NCBI GenBank assembly: GCA_020047885.1
Contig: JAIFNF010000188.1
Location: 1-7,064 of the forward strand
Origin: Gammaproteobacteria bacterium
GTDB taxonomy: Bacteria; Pseudomonadota; Gammaproteobacteria; Competibacterales; Competibacteraceae
Direction: 5' to 3'
DNA: 7,064 bases
The notes beneath the pieces are model-generated. The model saw nothing but the letters and a program-made list of their open reading frames with translations. It was not told the origin of the DNA and ran no database searches. Positions within the stretch are counted from its first letter, which is position 1. The number at the start of each line of letters is the position of its first letter. Below are positions 1 through 7,064 of the stretch, piece after piece. A program made the translations under genes and the position numbers.

Positions 1-31
1 CGGTGTACTTATAGATATACTTTTTACTCAT
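1..31 (-). CDS. Possible 5' end of a divergent gene (partial, unidentified)
   Basis: On the minus strand an ATG at 31-29 opens a frame reading MSKKYIYKYT before leaving the window. A Shine-Dalgarno-like AAGG lies at 42-39, 7 bases before the ATG, within the purine-rich stretch AAGGTAGGATC. The lysine- and tyrosine-rich start is AT-rich compared with the genes to its right. Ten residues are too few to identify a family, and I do not recognise it. It is transcribed away from mlaF. The evidence is only the start codon, the plausible ribosome binding site and the absence of a stop, so this is tentative. Confidence 0.4.
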   Translation of the reverse strand, partial: MSKKYIYKYT

Positions 32-349
32 GATCCTACCTTAGAACGTTGATCTGGGTTAAATTTTGGCCTCAATACCGGCCCCATCCAGCTTGGCGGA
101 CAAGGCCGCCAGGAAGCACCGAATGGTTACGTCATCGCCAGCGGGAACCGCTCAGCCAGCGCAAACGATCCGTATGCGGCCTAAGCATAGTCACGGATTC
201 CCGAAAATGCCAAGGTCAATCCGCATAAAGAAGCTTTAATATTGACTTGCCGATGGCTTGCCCGGAAACTACCCGTTTACGTTGTACCGCTGGCCATGCC
301 ACTTAGCCCCTCCCCGAGTCCGATGTTTCCAACCGTTTCCCCTATAGCG
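32..349. other. Upstream non-coding segment with a possible gene remnant and mlaF leader
   Basis: No convincing intact gene is seen in these 318 bases. On the minus strand, 151-59 is a 30-codon open frame ending in TAA (61-59) and reading AVPAGDDVTIRCF near its upstream end and LSAKLDGAGIEAKI at its C-terminus. It looks protein-like but is closed upstream by a TGA (154-152) and has no good start, so it may be the tail of a decayed gene. On the + strand, 123-239 is a 38-codon ORF with AGGAAG 7 bases upstream; its product is rich in Pro, Ser and basic residues and is not recognised. A -10-like TTTAAT at 235-240 (five of six consensus bases) lacks a good -35. The frame of mlaF stays open back to a TTG at 242, but the translation there is proline-rich and unlike MlaF. 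Confidence 0.45.
235..240 (+). promoter_or_regulatory. Weak candidate -10 element upstream of mlaF
   Basis: TTTAAT matches the sigma-70 -10 consensus TATAAT at five of six positions and lies in a locally AT-rich patch about 110 bases before the chosen mlaF start. The hexamer 17 bases upstream (AAGGTC) does not resemble TTGACA, so this would be a poor or activator-dependent promoter. It is offered only because an operon promoter is expected somewhere in this interval. Confidence 0.2.
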
Positions 350-1168
350 ATGCGCGGGTCTCATCATGCCGCCCTGGTATCGGTGCGCAGCCTGTCCTTC
401 CACCGGGGCGACCGGATGATCTTCAACAATCTGCATCTGGAGATTCCACGCGGCCAGGTTACGGCCATTATGGGACCCAGTGGCACCGGCAAAACCACCC
501 TGTTGCGCTTGATTGGTGGGCAACTCCGCCCGGATGCCGGACGGATTGAAGTCGATGGCCTCTGTGTTCATGAACTCAGCCGCCCGGAACTGTATCGACT
601 GCGCCAGCGGATGGGCGTCCTGTTCCAGAGCGGCGCTTTGTTCACCGATTTAAGCGTGTTCGAAAACGTCGCCTTTCCCCTGCGTGAACACACCCGCTTG
701 TCGGAACGGCTGATTCGCATCCTGACGCTGATGAAGCTGGAGGCGGTCGGACTGCGCGGTGCCCGTGATCTGATGCCTGCGGAACTGTCCGGTGGCATGG
801 CCCGGCGGGTCGCCCTGGCTCGGGCCATCGCGCTCGATCCGATGATGATTCTTTACGACGAACCCTTCGCCGGTCAGGATCCGATTTCCATGGGGGTGCT
901 GGCTAAGCTGATCCGCACGCTCAATGACGCACTGAGCCTGACCAGCGTGATTATCTCCCACGATGTCAAGGAAACGACCGCGATAGCCGACTATCTCTAT
1001 CTGATTTCCGAGGGCCGGGTCGTGGAACACGGGATGCCGGAGGAACTGCATCACTCCCCGTCGCCCTGGGTCGATCAATTCATGCATGCCCGGCCAGATG
1101 GCCCGATGTCGTTCCACTACGCCGCCCCGCCCTACGCCGACGATCTGCTGTCGAGAACGCCCGCATGA
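350..1168 (+). CDS. mlaF: MlaF, ATP-binding subunit of the Mla phospholipid ABC transporter
   Basis: This is the cytoplasmic ATPase of the MlaFEDB complex, which uses ATP hydrolysis to move phospholipids between the inner membrane and the periplasmic carrier MlaC and so helps keep the outer membrane asymmetric. With the chosen start it has 272 residues, close to E. coli MlaF (269). All ABC motifs are present: Walker A GPSGTGKT (42-49), Q-loop Q93 in LFQSGALFTD, signature LSGGM (146-150), Walker B MILYDE (166-171), D-loop GQD (175-177) and H-loop H204. The start at 350 was chosen because MRGSHHAALVSVRSLSFHRG aligns end to end with the E. coli N-terminus. No Shine-Dalgarno precedes it, and ATGs at 296 and 323 or a TTG at 242 are alternatives; 323 has a weak GAG upstream. 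The last codon overlaps mlaE by ATGA, implying coupled translation. Confidence 0.95.
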   Translation: MRGSHHAALVSVRSLSFHRGDRMIFNNLHLEIPRGQVTAIMGPSGTGKTTLLRLIGGQLRPDAGRIEVDGLCVHELSRPELYRLRQRMGVLFQSGALFTDLSVFENVAFPLREHTRLSERLIRILTLMKLEAVGLRGARDLMPAELSGGMARRVALARAIALDPMMILYDEPFAGQDPISMGVLAKLIRTLNDALSLTSVIISHDVKETTAIADYLYLISEGRVVEHGMPEELHHSPSPWVDQFMHARPDGPMSFHYAAPPYADDLLSRTPA

Positions 1169-1950
1169 TGACGCTACTCACCGGACTGGGTCGCTGGGCG
1201 CTGGACTGGCTGGCTAACCTGGGGCGAGCCAATCTGTTTCTGCTGGGCCTGCTGAGCGGATTGTCTTTCCTGTTCAAGCGCCCCGGCCTGTTGATTACAC
1301 AACTCTACGCGGTCGGCGTATTGTCGCTGCCCATCATTCTGGTCTCCGGCCTGTTCGTCGGCATGGTGCTGGGTCTGCAAGGCTACGCGAATCTGGTGGA
1401 TTTCGGCGCAACCTCTTCACTGGGAACGGTGGTCGCGCTATCGCTGGTTCGGGAACTGGGGTCGGTACTGACCGCGCTGTTATACGCCGGGCGAGCCGGT
1501 TCGGCGCTGACCGCGGAAATTGGCCTGATGAAAGCCACTGAACAGTTGGCCAGCCTGCAAATGATGGCGGTTGATCCGTTTCCCCGAGTGCTGGCTCCGC
1601 GCTTTCTGGCGGGTTGTCTGGCTGTCCCCCTGTTGACCGCGATTTTCACCGCGGTTGGCATCCTGGGCGGCTATTTCGTCGCCGTCGTGCAACTGGGCGT
1701 CGACGGCGGTGCGTTCTGGGCGCAGATGCAGGCCAAGGTGCTGTTGTTTCAAGATATTATCAACGGGGTGCTGATTAAAAGCTTCGTCTTTGGCCTGCTG
1801 GTCAACTGGGTCGCCCTGTTCGAGGGTTATGAGGCTCTACCCACTTCGGAAGGTGTCAGCCTCGCCACGACCCGCACGGTCGTCGTGTCCTCGCTGGCAG
1901 TGTTGGGCTGGGATTTCCTGTTAACGGCGCTGATGTTTGGAGCCTGGTGA
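1165..1950 (+). CDS. mlaE: MlaE, permease subunit of the Mla phospholipid ABC transporter
   Basis: This is the inner-membrane permease (MlaE/YrbE family) that dimerises, sits on MlaF and opens into the MlaD ring. It has 261 residues, matching E. coli MlaE (260). An N-terminal interfacial helix (about 9-37) is followed by several strongly hydrophobic membrane segments (about 50-73, 85-108, 150-175, 195-220, 238-258). The conserved family core LVRELGSVLTALLYAGRAGS (94-113) is present; R96 and E97 correspond by position to the R97/E98 pair of E. coli MlaE near the lipid pocket. The following AEIGLMKATEQ (117-127) is the cytoplasmic loop expected to contact MlaF. Its start ATG shares the ATGA with the mlaF stop; a second ATG follows immediately, so either could be used. 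Confidence 0.95.
   Translation: MMTLLTGLGRWALDWLANLGRANLFLLGLLSGLSFLFKRPGLLITQLYAVGVLSLPIILVSGLFVGMVLGLQGYANLVDFGATSSLGTVVALSLVRELGSVLTALLYAGRAGSALTAEIGLMKATEQLASLQMMAVDPFPRVLAPRFLAGCLAVPLLTAIFTAVGILGGYFVAVVQLGVDGGAFWAQMQAKVLLFQDIINGVLIKSFVFGLLVNWVALFEGYEALPTSEGVSLATTRTVVVSSLAVLGWDFLLTALMFGAW
1939..1942 (+). promoter_or_regulatory. Ribosome binding site of mlaD
   Basis: GGAG lies inside the last codons of mlaE, 9 bases before the ATG at 1952. It supports that ATG over the in-frame TTG at 1937, which would add a non-conserved MEPGE to the protein. Confidence 0.55.
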
Positions 1951-1951
1951 G

Positions 1952-2425
1952 ATGCGGCAAAAAAATCTGGAATTAATCGTCGGTCTGTTCGTGCTACTGG
2001 GACTGGCGGCCTTTGTGCTGCTGGCCGTGAAGGTCAGCGACCTGACCCGGATTGGCGAGAACGACGGCTATCGCATTACTGCCCGTTTTGAAAATATCGG
2101 CGGTCTGAAGGTCAAAGCGCCGGTCGCCCTGGGTGGGGTGCGTATTGGCCGGGTGGTCGGTATCGACCTGGATCGCCAGACCTATGAAGCGGTGGTCACG
2201 ATGGCTATTGATCCCCGCCACAACCACCTGCCGACGGATTCCAGCGCCAGCATCCTGACGTCCGGCTTGCTGGGTGAACAGTATGTCGGGCTGGAACCGG
2301 GCGGGATGGATAGCTATCTGAGCAACGGCGGTGTCGTCCGGTTGACCCAGTCGGCGCTGGTGCTGGAGAAATTGATTGGCCGGGTGCTGACCAGCGTGGC
2401 GTCAGGCGATGCGCCCAAGCCGTAA
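1952..2425 (+). CDS. mlaD: MlaD, MCE-domain lipid-binding subunit of the Mla transporter
   Basis: MlaD is anchored in the inner membrane and forms a hexameric periplasmic ring of MCE domains through which phospholipid passes between MlaE and MlaC. The 157-residue protein has a short N-terminus (MRQKNLE), one transmembrane helix (about 8-28) and one MCE domain (about 39-117). The domain includes FENIGGLKVKAPV and the loop GLLGEQYVGLEPG, typical of this family. A hydrophobic C-terminal helix (ALVLEKLIGRVL) follows, corresponding to the one lining the central pore in E. coli. It is shorter than E. coli MlaD (183) mainly because the disordered tail after this helix is reduced to SVASGDAPKP. The ATG at 1952 lies one base after the mlaE stop, consistent with coupled translation. 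Confidence 0.94.
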   Translation: MRQKNLELIVGLFVLLGLAAFVLLAVKVSDLTRIGENDGYRITARFENIGGLKVKAPVALGGVRIGRVVGIDLDRQTYEAVVTMAIDPRHNHLPTDSSASILTSGLLGEQYVGLEPGGMDSYLSNGGVVRLTQSALVLEKLIGRVLTSVASGDAPKP

Positions 2426-2464
2426 ACGAACCTACCGTACTGATTCAGAGAGTTTGAAATTTCC

Positions 2465-3069
2465 ATGAAAAAAATCATCGCATTGAGCTTATTACTGCTG
2501 ACATTAAGCAGCAGCGTCATTGGCGCAGAGATCAAATCTCCGCAGGACGTCGTGCAAAACACCTCGGCGCAGATGCTGGACGCGCTGCGTAAAAACAGTG
2601 CCACGCTTCGGCAGGACTCCAGCCGGATTTATGAGCTGGTCGAAAAGATCGTGCTGCCGAATTTCGATTTTGAAGTGATGTCACGTTGGGTGCTGGGGCG
2701 CGCCTGGCAGCAGGCCACGCCGGATCAGCGCCGCCGCTTTGCCGACGAATTCCGCACCTTGCTGGTTCGAACCTATGCCAAGGCATTACTGCAATATTCG
2801 GACAATGAGGTGCGGGTGCCGCCACAACCGCCCGCCAGTGGTCAACAGACCACCATTCGCACCGAAGTTCAGCCCAAGACCGGCCAACCTATTCAGATCA
2901 ACTACAGCATGAATCTGGGCAACAACGGCTGGAAGGTGTACGACGTGACGGTCGATGGCGTCAGTCTGGTCACCAACTATCGCAGCACCTTCGCCAGCCA
3001 AATCCGCGACAAGGGTCTGGATGCGGTGATTGTTGATCTCCAACAGCGCAATGCCCAGGGCGGCCGCTG

Positions 3070-3070
<1 letters not shown>
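2465..3070 (+). CDS. mlaC: MlaC, periplasmic phospholipid shuttle (Ttg2D family)
   Basis: MlaC is a soluble periplasmic protein that carries phospholipid between the outer-membrane MlaA complex and the inner-membrane MlaFEDB complex. The 201-residue precursor begins with a clear Sec signal peptide: basic MKK, a leucine-rich core, then SSSVIGA with likely cleavage after A21, leaving EIKSPQDVV as the mature N-terminus. The family core is visible in NFDFEVMSRWVLGRAWQQAT and, further on, FADEFRTLLVRTYAKALLQY, followed by the strand-rich C-terminal half (NNGWKVYDVTVDGVSLVTNY). Its length is near E. coli MlaC (211). The 39-base gap from mlaD is the largest inside the mla cluster; only a weak GAGAG about a dozen bases before the ATG could serve as a ribosome site. 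The stop overlaps the mlaB start (TGATG). Confidence 0.94.
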
Positions 3071-4664
<1,594 letters not shown>

Positions 4665-4670
4665 CCCGCC

Positions 4671-5303
4671 ATGGCGGCGTTGCTGACCATTGCCCTGTCC
4701 AAGGGGCGCATTTTCCAGGAAACCCTGCCTCTGCTGGCGGCGGCAGGCATTGTTCCCGTGGATGATCCCGAAACCAGCCGCAAGCTGATTCTCGACACGA
4801 ATCAGCCTGACGTGAAACTGGTCATCATTCGCGCCACGGATGTGCCGACTTATGTGCAGTACGGGGCGGCGGATGTGGGCGTCGCGGGCAAGGATGTACT
4901 GCTGGAGCATGGCGGGGAGGGTTTGTATGAACCGCTGGATTTGCATATCGCTCAATGTCGGCTGATGGTGGCCGGGCGGCCCGATCAGCCGCCCCGGCAA
5001 AGCCGACCTCGCATCGCCACCAAGTACGTCAATGTCACCCGCCGCTGGTTTGCCGATCAGGGGCGACAGGTGGAAGTCATCAAGCTGTACGGCTCGATGG
5101 AACTGGCTCCGCTGGTGGGGCTGGCGGATTACATCGTCGATGTGGTGGATACCGGCAATACGCTGAAAGCCAATGGCCTGGCCCCGCTGGAGCATATTGC
5201 CGACATCAGTTCGCGGCTGATTATCAACAAGGCGGCGATGAAAATGAAACATGCCCGCATCAAGACGATTATGGAACGCATGGCTGCTGCGGTGGGTGCC
5301 TGA
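4671..5303 (+). CDS. hisG: HisG, ATP phosphoribosyltransferase, short catalytic form
   Basis: HisG condenses ATP with phosphoribosyl pyrophosphate, the first and usually feedback-controlled step of histidine synthesis. At 210 residues it is the short form (HisGS), which lacks the C-terminal regulatory domain of the ~299-residue E. coli enzyme. In known examples the short form works as a hetero-octamer with HisZ, a histidyl-tRNA-synthetase-like regulatory subunit; no hisZ is in this window. Visible motifs are [16 protein letters not shown] near the N-terminus, the [10 protein letters not shown] segment and the PRPP phosphate-binding loop [14 protein letters not shown] (157-170). It starts 6 bases after murA without an obvious Shine-Dalgarno, so translation is probably coupled to murA. 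It ends cleanly at TGA, followed by a repeat-bearing gap before hisD. Confidence 0.95.
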   Translation: MAALLTIALSKGRIFQETLPLLAAAGIVPVDDPETSRKLILDTNQPDVKLVIIRATDVPTYVQYGAADVGVAGKDVLLEHGGEGLYEPLDLHIAQCRLMVAGRPDQPPRQSRPRIATKYVNVTRRWFADQGRQVEVIKLYGSMELAPLVGLADYIVDVVDTGNTLKANGLAPLEHIADISSRLIINKAAMKMKHARIKTIMERMAAAVGA

Positions 5304-5310
5304 TCCCTCA

Positions 5311-5367
5311 AGCGGTCAAACCACCCCGTCGACTTCGTCGCCACCCCTCCTTATCCAAGGAGGGGAA
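5311..5367. repeat. Palindromic repeat element between hisG and hisD
   Basis: The gap holds two adjacent hairpins. The first is CGAC-TTC-GTCG (5330-5340), bracketed by two copies of CCACCCC (5321-5327 and 5341-5347). The second is a perfect 9-bp stem CCCCTCCTT (5344-5352) / AAGGAGGGG (5357-5365) with the 4-base loop ATCC. This layout resembles dispersed intergenic repeats of the form CCCCTCC...GGAGGGG that I recall from many environmental bacterial genomes, though only one copy is present here. No T-run follows either stem on either strand, so it is not a classical Rho-independent terminator. The RNA hairpin could still shape processing or stability of the his message. The exact element ends are uncertain. 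Confidence 0.7.
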
Positions 5368-5422
5368 TTCATGCGGGATTAATCGCTGAAACTTCATAAA
5401 AGAAAAGGGAATTTTGCTTCCC

Positions 5423-5426
5423 GGAG
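5423..5426 (+). promoter_or_regulatory. Ribosome binding site of hisD
   Basis: GGAG, 8 bases before the ATG at 5435, is the clearest Shine-Dalgarno in the window. It fixes the hisD start at 5435 rather than the in-frame TTG at 5414, which lies upstream of the GGAG. Confidence 0.7.
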
Positions 5427-5434
5427 TGTTGCTC

Positions 5435-6739
5435 ATGCCTGACATTCAACGCCTGAATATTGTTGACGCCGATTTCTGGCCGCGCTTGGAAGCGTTGACC
5501 GCCTGGGAAGGCGTGGCGGATGAAGCAGTGACCGCCACCGTGCGCGGCATTCTTGCCGGGATCCGCCAGCGCGGTGATGATGCCCTGCTGGAATACACCT
5601 ATCGTTTCGACCGGTTGGACGCTGCCTGCGCCGCTGATCTGGAAATTCCCGCTGCCCGGTTGCAAGCGGCATTGGCTGCCCTCCCCTCCGCGCAACATGT
5701 CGCGCTGGTGACTGCCGCTGCCCGGATTCGCTCTTATGCCGAACGGCAGCGGCAGGAATCCTGGAGCTTTACTGAAGCCGATGGCACGGTACTCGGCCAG
5801 CAGGTCACGCCACTGGATCGGGTTGGGCTGTATGTGCCGGGCGGCAAGGCGGCTTATCCCTCGTCGGTGCTGATGAACGCGATTCCCGCCAAAGTGGCTG
5901 GGGTGCCGGAGGTGGTGATGGTGGTGCCTGCGCCGGAGGGTGAACTGAATGAACTGGTGCTGGCGGCGGCGGCCGTGGCGGATGTGGATCGGGTATTTAC
6001 CATCGGCGGAGCGCAGGCGATTGCGGCGCTGGCCTATGGCACGTCTACGGTGCCCCGGGTGGACAAGATTGTGGGACCGGGCAATGTGTATGTCGCCGCC
6101 GCCAAGCGCCAGGTTTTCGGCACGGTCGGCATTGACATGATCGCGGGTCCTTCGGAGATTCTGGTGGTTTGCGATGGGCTGACCGATCCCGACTGGATCG
6201 CCATGGATCTGTTTTCCCAGGCGGAACATGACGAGGATGCCCAGCCGATCCTGATCAGCCCGGATGCGGCGTTTCTGGAGCAGGTAACGGCCAGTATCGA
6301 GCGGTTATTGCCCGGTATGGAACGGCGCGACATTATTAAGGCGTCGCTCAACCGGCGGGCAGCGCTGATTCAGGTGCGGGACTGGAATGAAGCCGCGCAG
6401 GTGGTGAATTTTATCGCCCCGGAGCATCTGGAGTTGTCGGTGGAGCAGCCGGAGGACTTCCTGCCGCTGATTCGCCATGCTGGCGCGATCTTCATGGGTC
6501 GCCATACCCCGGAGGCGCTGGGCGATTATTGCGCCGGTCCCAATCATGTCCTGCCCACGTCCCGAACGGCCCGGTTTTCCTCACCACTGGGCGTCTACGA
6601 TTTCCAGAAGCGATCCAGCCTGATCTACTGCTCACCGGCGGGCGCAACTACCCTGGGCCGCACCGCGTCGATTCTGGCGCGGGGTGAGGGGTTGACGGCT
6701 CATGCCCGGTCAGCGGAGTTGAGAATTTCTGCCGGTTAA
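5435..6739 (+). CDS. hisD: HisD, histidinol dehydrogenase
   Basis: HisD is a zinc- and NAD-dependent enzyme that oxidises L-histidinol through histidinal to L-histidine, the last two steps of histidine synthesis. It has 434 residues, identical in length to E. coli HisD. The expected motifs occur in order: [35 protein letters not shown] and [13 protein letters not shown]. Zinc ligands by position are Q262 and H265 ([11 protein letters not shown]), D364 ([13 protein letters not shown]) and H423 ([11 protein letters not shown]). The catalytic pair is E330-H331 in IAPEHLEL. All are shifted by three or four residues from E. coli numbering. The 131-base gap from hisG, with its own ribosome site and a repeat, is unusual for these genes, which are commonly adjacent. 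hisC, the usual next gene in Pseudomonas-type order, does not follow. Confidence 0.97.
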   Translation: MPDIQRLNIVDADFWPRLEALTAWEGVADEAVTATVRGILAGIRQRGDDALLEYTYRFDRLDAACAADLEIPAARLQAALAALPSAQHVALVTAAARIRSYAERQRQESWSFTEADGTVLGQQVTPLDRVGLYVPGGKAAYPSSVLMNAIPAKVAGVPEVVMVVPAPEGELNELVLAAAAVADVDRVFTIGGAQAIAALAYGTSTVPRVDKIVGPGNVYVAAAKRQVFGTVGIDMIAGPSEILVVCDGLTDPDWIAMDLFSQAEHDEDAQPILISPDAAFLEQVTASIERLLPGMERRDIIKASLNRRAALIQVRDWNEAAQVVNFIAPEHLELSVEQPEDFLPLIRHAGAIFMGRHTPEALGDYCAGPNHVLPTSRTARFSSPLGVYDFQKRSSLIYCSPAGATTLGRTASILARGEGLTAHARSAELRISAG

Positions 6740-6810
6740 ATAGAGTCTTGCGTTGAATTTATACTTTTTGATGCGCGGTATGTGCTGAATGTGGTGGATC
6801 TTCTGTAGAG
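6740..6810. other. Short convergent intergenic region after hisD
   Basis: These 71 bases separate the hisD stop from the stop of the minus-strand methyltransferase tail. The region is more AT-rich than its surroundings, including TATACTTTTT at 6760-6769. I see no stem-loop with a T-run that would serve as a terminator for either gene, and no gene. Confidence 0.5.
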
Positions 6811-7064
6811 TCATCGGGTTCGCTCCTGATTCAGCGCCAGCAACCGGCGTAATACCTCGTCATCGTTCAAGTCGGCAGGCCAACTGTAAGCGGCGGCCAC
6901 CGCTGCATCGAGGGTGCGATGGGCGTGATCCAGCCAGGCCGGGCGCTGGTTGTAGAGATTCGTCAGTGTGCGCTTTTTCAACTCAGCGGCGTGTTCCGGC
7001 TTGGGGATCAGGCGGTCGGGGTAGGCCCTCACCCCCGGCCCCTCTCCCATGGGGAGAGGGGAGA
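6811..7064 (-). CDS. C-terminal part of a DNA methyltransferase-like protein (partial or remnant)
   Basis: The minus-strand frame ends at TGA (6813-6811) and encodes a tail matching the C-terminus of large class I SAM-dependent DNA methyltransferases (MmeI/type IIG-like): [20 protein letters not shown], then [20 protein letters not shown] and [11 protein letters not shown]. The family likeness starts at about [13 protein letters not shown]. Upstream of that, the frame reads [12 protein letters not shown], which is simply the translation of the palindromic repeat at 7028-7064. The only ATG (7050-7048) lies in that repeat's hairpin and is unlikely to be a real start. No methyltransferase catalytic motif is in the window. 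Either the gene continues beyond the edge with the repeat inserted in frame, or this is a truncated remnant. It faces hisD and probably arrived as accessory DNA. Recognition is from memory of the conserved tail. Confidence 0.6.
   Translation of the reverse strand, partial: SPLPMGEGPGVRAYPDRLIPKPEHAAELKKRTLTNLYNQRPAWLDHAHRTLDAAVAAAYSWPADLNDDEVLRRLLALNQERTR
7028..7064. repeat. Palindromic GC-rich repeat at the window edge
   Basis: CCCTCACCCCCGGCC leads into a 10-bp stem CCCCTCTCCC (7039-7048) / GGGAGAGGGG (7052-7061) with the three-base loop ATG, then runs to the edge. It resembles the widespread intergenic repeat pattern CCCTCACCCC...CCCTCTCCC...GGGAGAGGG and differs in sequence from the element between hisG and hisD. 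It is read in frame by the methyltransferase-like ORF. The element may extend beyond the window. Confidence 0.7.

Noticed and set aside
242..349. N-terminal extension of MlaF from a TTG at 242 (36 extra residues)
   Set aside because: The extra residues are proline-rich and unlike MlaF, while the ATG at 350 aligns with the E. coli start and gives the normal length.
5344..5365. Rho-independent terminator after hisG
   Set aside because: The 9-bp stem is strong, but no T-run follows on either strand, so it is better described as a repeat hairpin.
5369..6229. A 286-codon minus-strand open frame opposite hisD
   Set aside because: It is an antisense shadow of hisD, with skewed His/Arg composition and no recognisable domain.
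6736..6765. Promoter with -10 TATACT at 6760-6765
   Set aside because: The -10 is good, but no TTGACA-like hexamer occurs at 16-18 bases upstream, and no + strand gene follows.
7028..7061. CRISPR repeat or integrative-element end
   Set aside because: Only one copy is present in the window, with no regularly spaced units and no integrase or cas gene.

Overview
The window is a compact, GC-rich stretch of chromosome from a gammaproteobacterium. It carries a complete Mla phospholipid-transport operon (mlaF-mlaE-mlaD-mlaC-mlaB), then murA, hisG and hisD, all on the + strand. The order mlaFEDCB-murA-hisG-hisD matches the arrangement known from Pseudomonas and relatives. The protein sequences are close to their E. 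coli counterparts but not enterobacterial. The repeats and the DNA-methyltransferase tail would suit an environmental lineage such as the Competibacteraceae, but that is only a guess and no species can be named from the sequence.

Layout. Bases 1-31 hold what looks like the first ten codons of a divergent minus-strand gene leaving the window. Bases 32-349 contain no convincing gene, only a 30-codon minus-strand open frame that may be a gene remnant and a possible leader for mlaF. From 350 to 3366 the five mla genes are tightly packed: mlaF/mlaE overlap by 4 bases, mlaE/mlaD are 1 base apart, mlaD/mlaC are 39 bases apart, and mlaC/mlaB overlap by 1 base. murA (3405-4664) and hisG (4671-5303) follow with gaps of 38 and 6 bases. 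hisD (5435-6739) is separated from hisG by 131 bases that contain a palindromic repeat. After hisD, where hisC is often found in this gene order, there is instead a convergent minus-strand reading frame encoding the last ~65 residues of a DNA methyltransferase-like protein. Its upstream side runs into a second, unrelated palindromic repeat at the window edge.

How the genes work together. MlaF (ATPase), MlaE (permease), MlaD (MCE-domain lipid-binding ring) and MlaB (STAS regulator) form the inner-membrane MlaFEDB complex. MlaC is the periplasmic shuttle that carries phospholipid between it and the outer-membrane MlaA complex; mlaA is not in this window. MurA makes the first committed peptidoglycan precursor. 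HisG (short form, needing HisZ) and HisD catalyse the first and last steps of histidine synthesis. Envelope maintenance and histidine synthesis therefore share what looks like one transcription unit, at least from mlaF to hisG.

No new multi-gene system is visible. The points most worth a second look are the methyltransferase tail abutting a repeat, the repeat between hisG and hisD, the missing ibaG/bolA gene between mlaB and murA, and the unexplained upstream segment.
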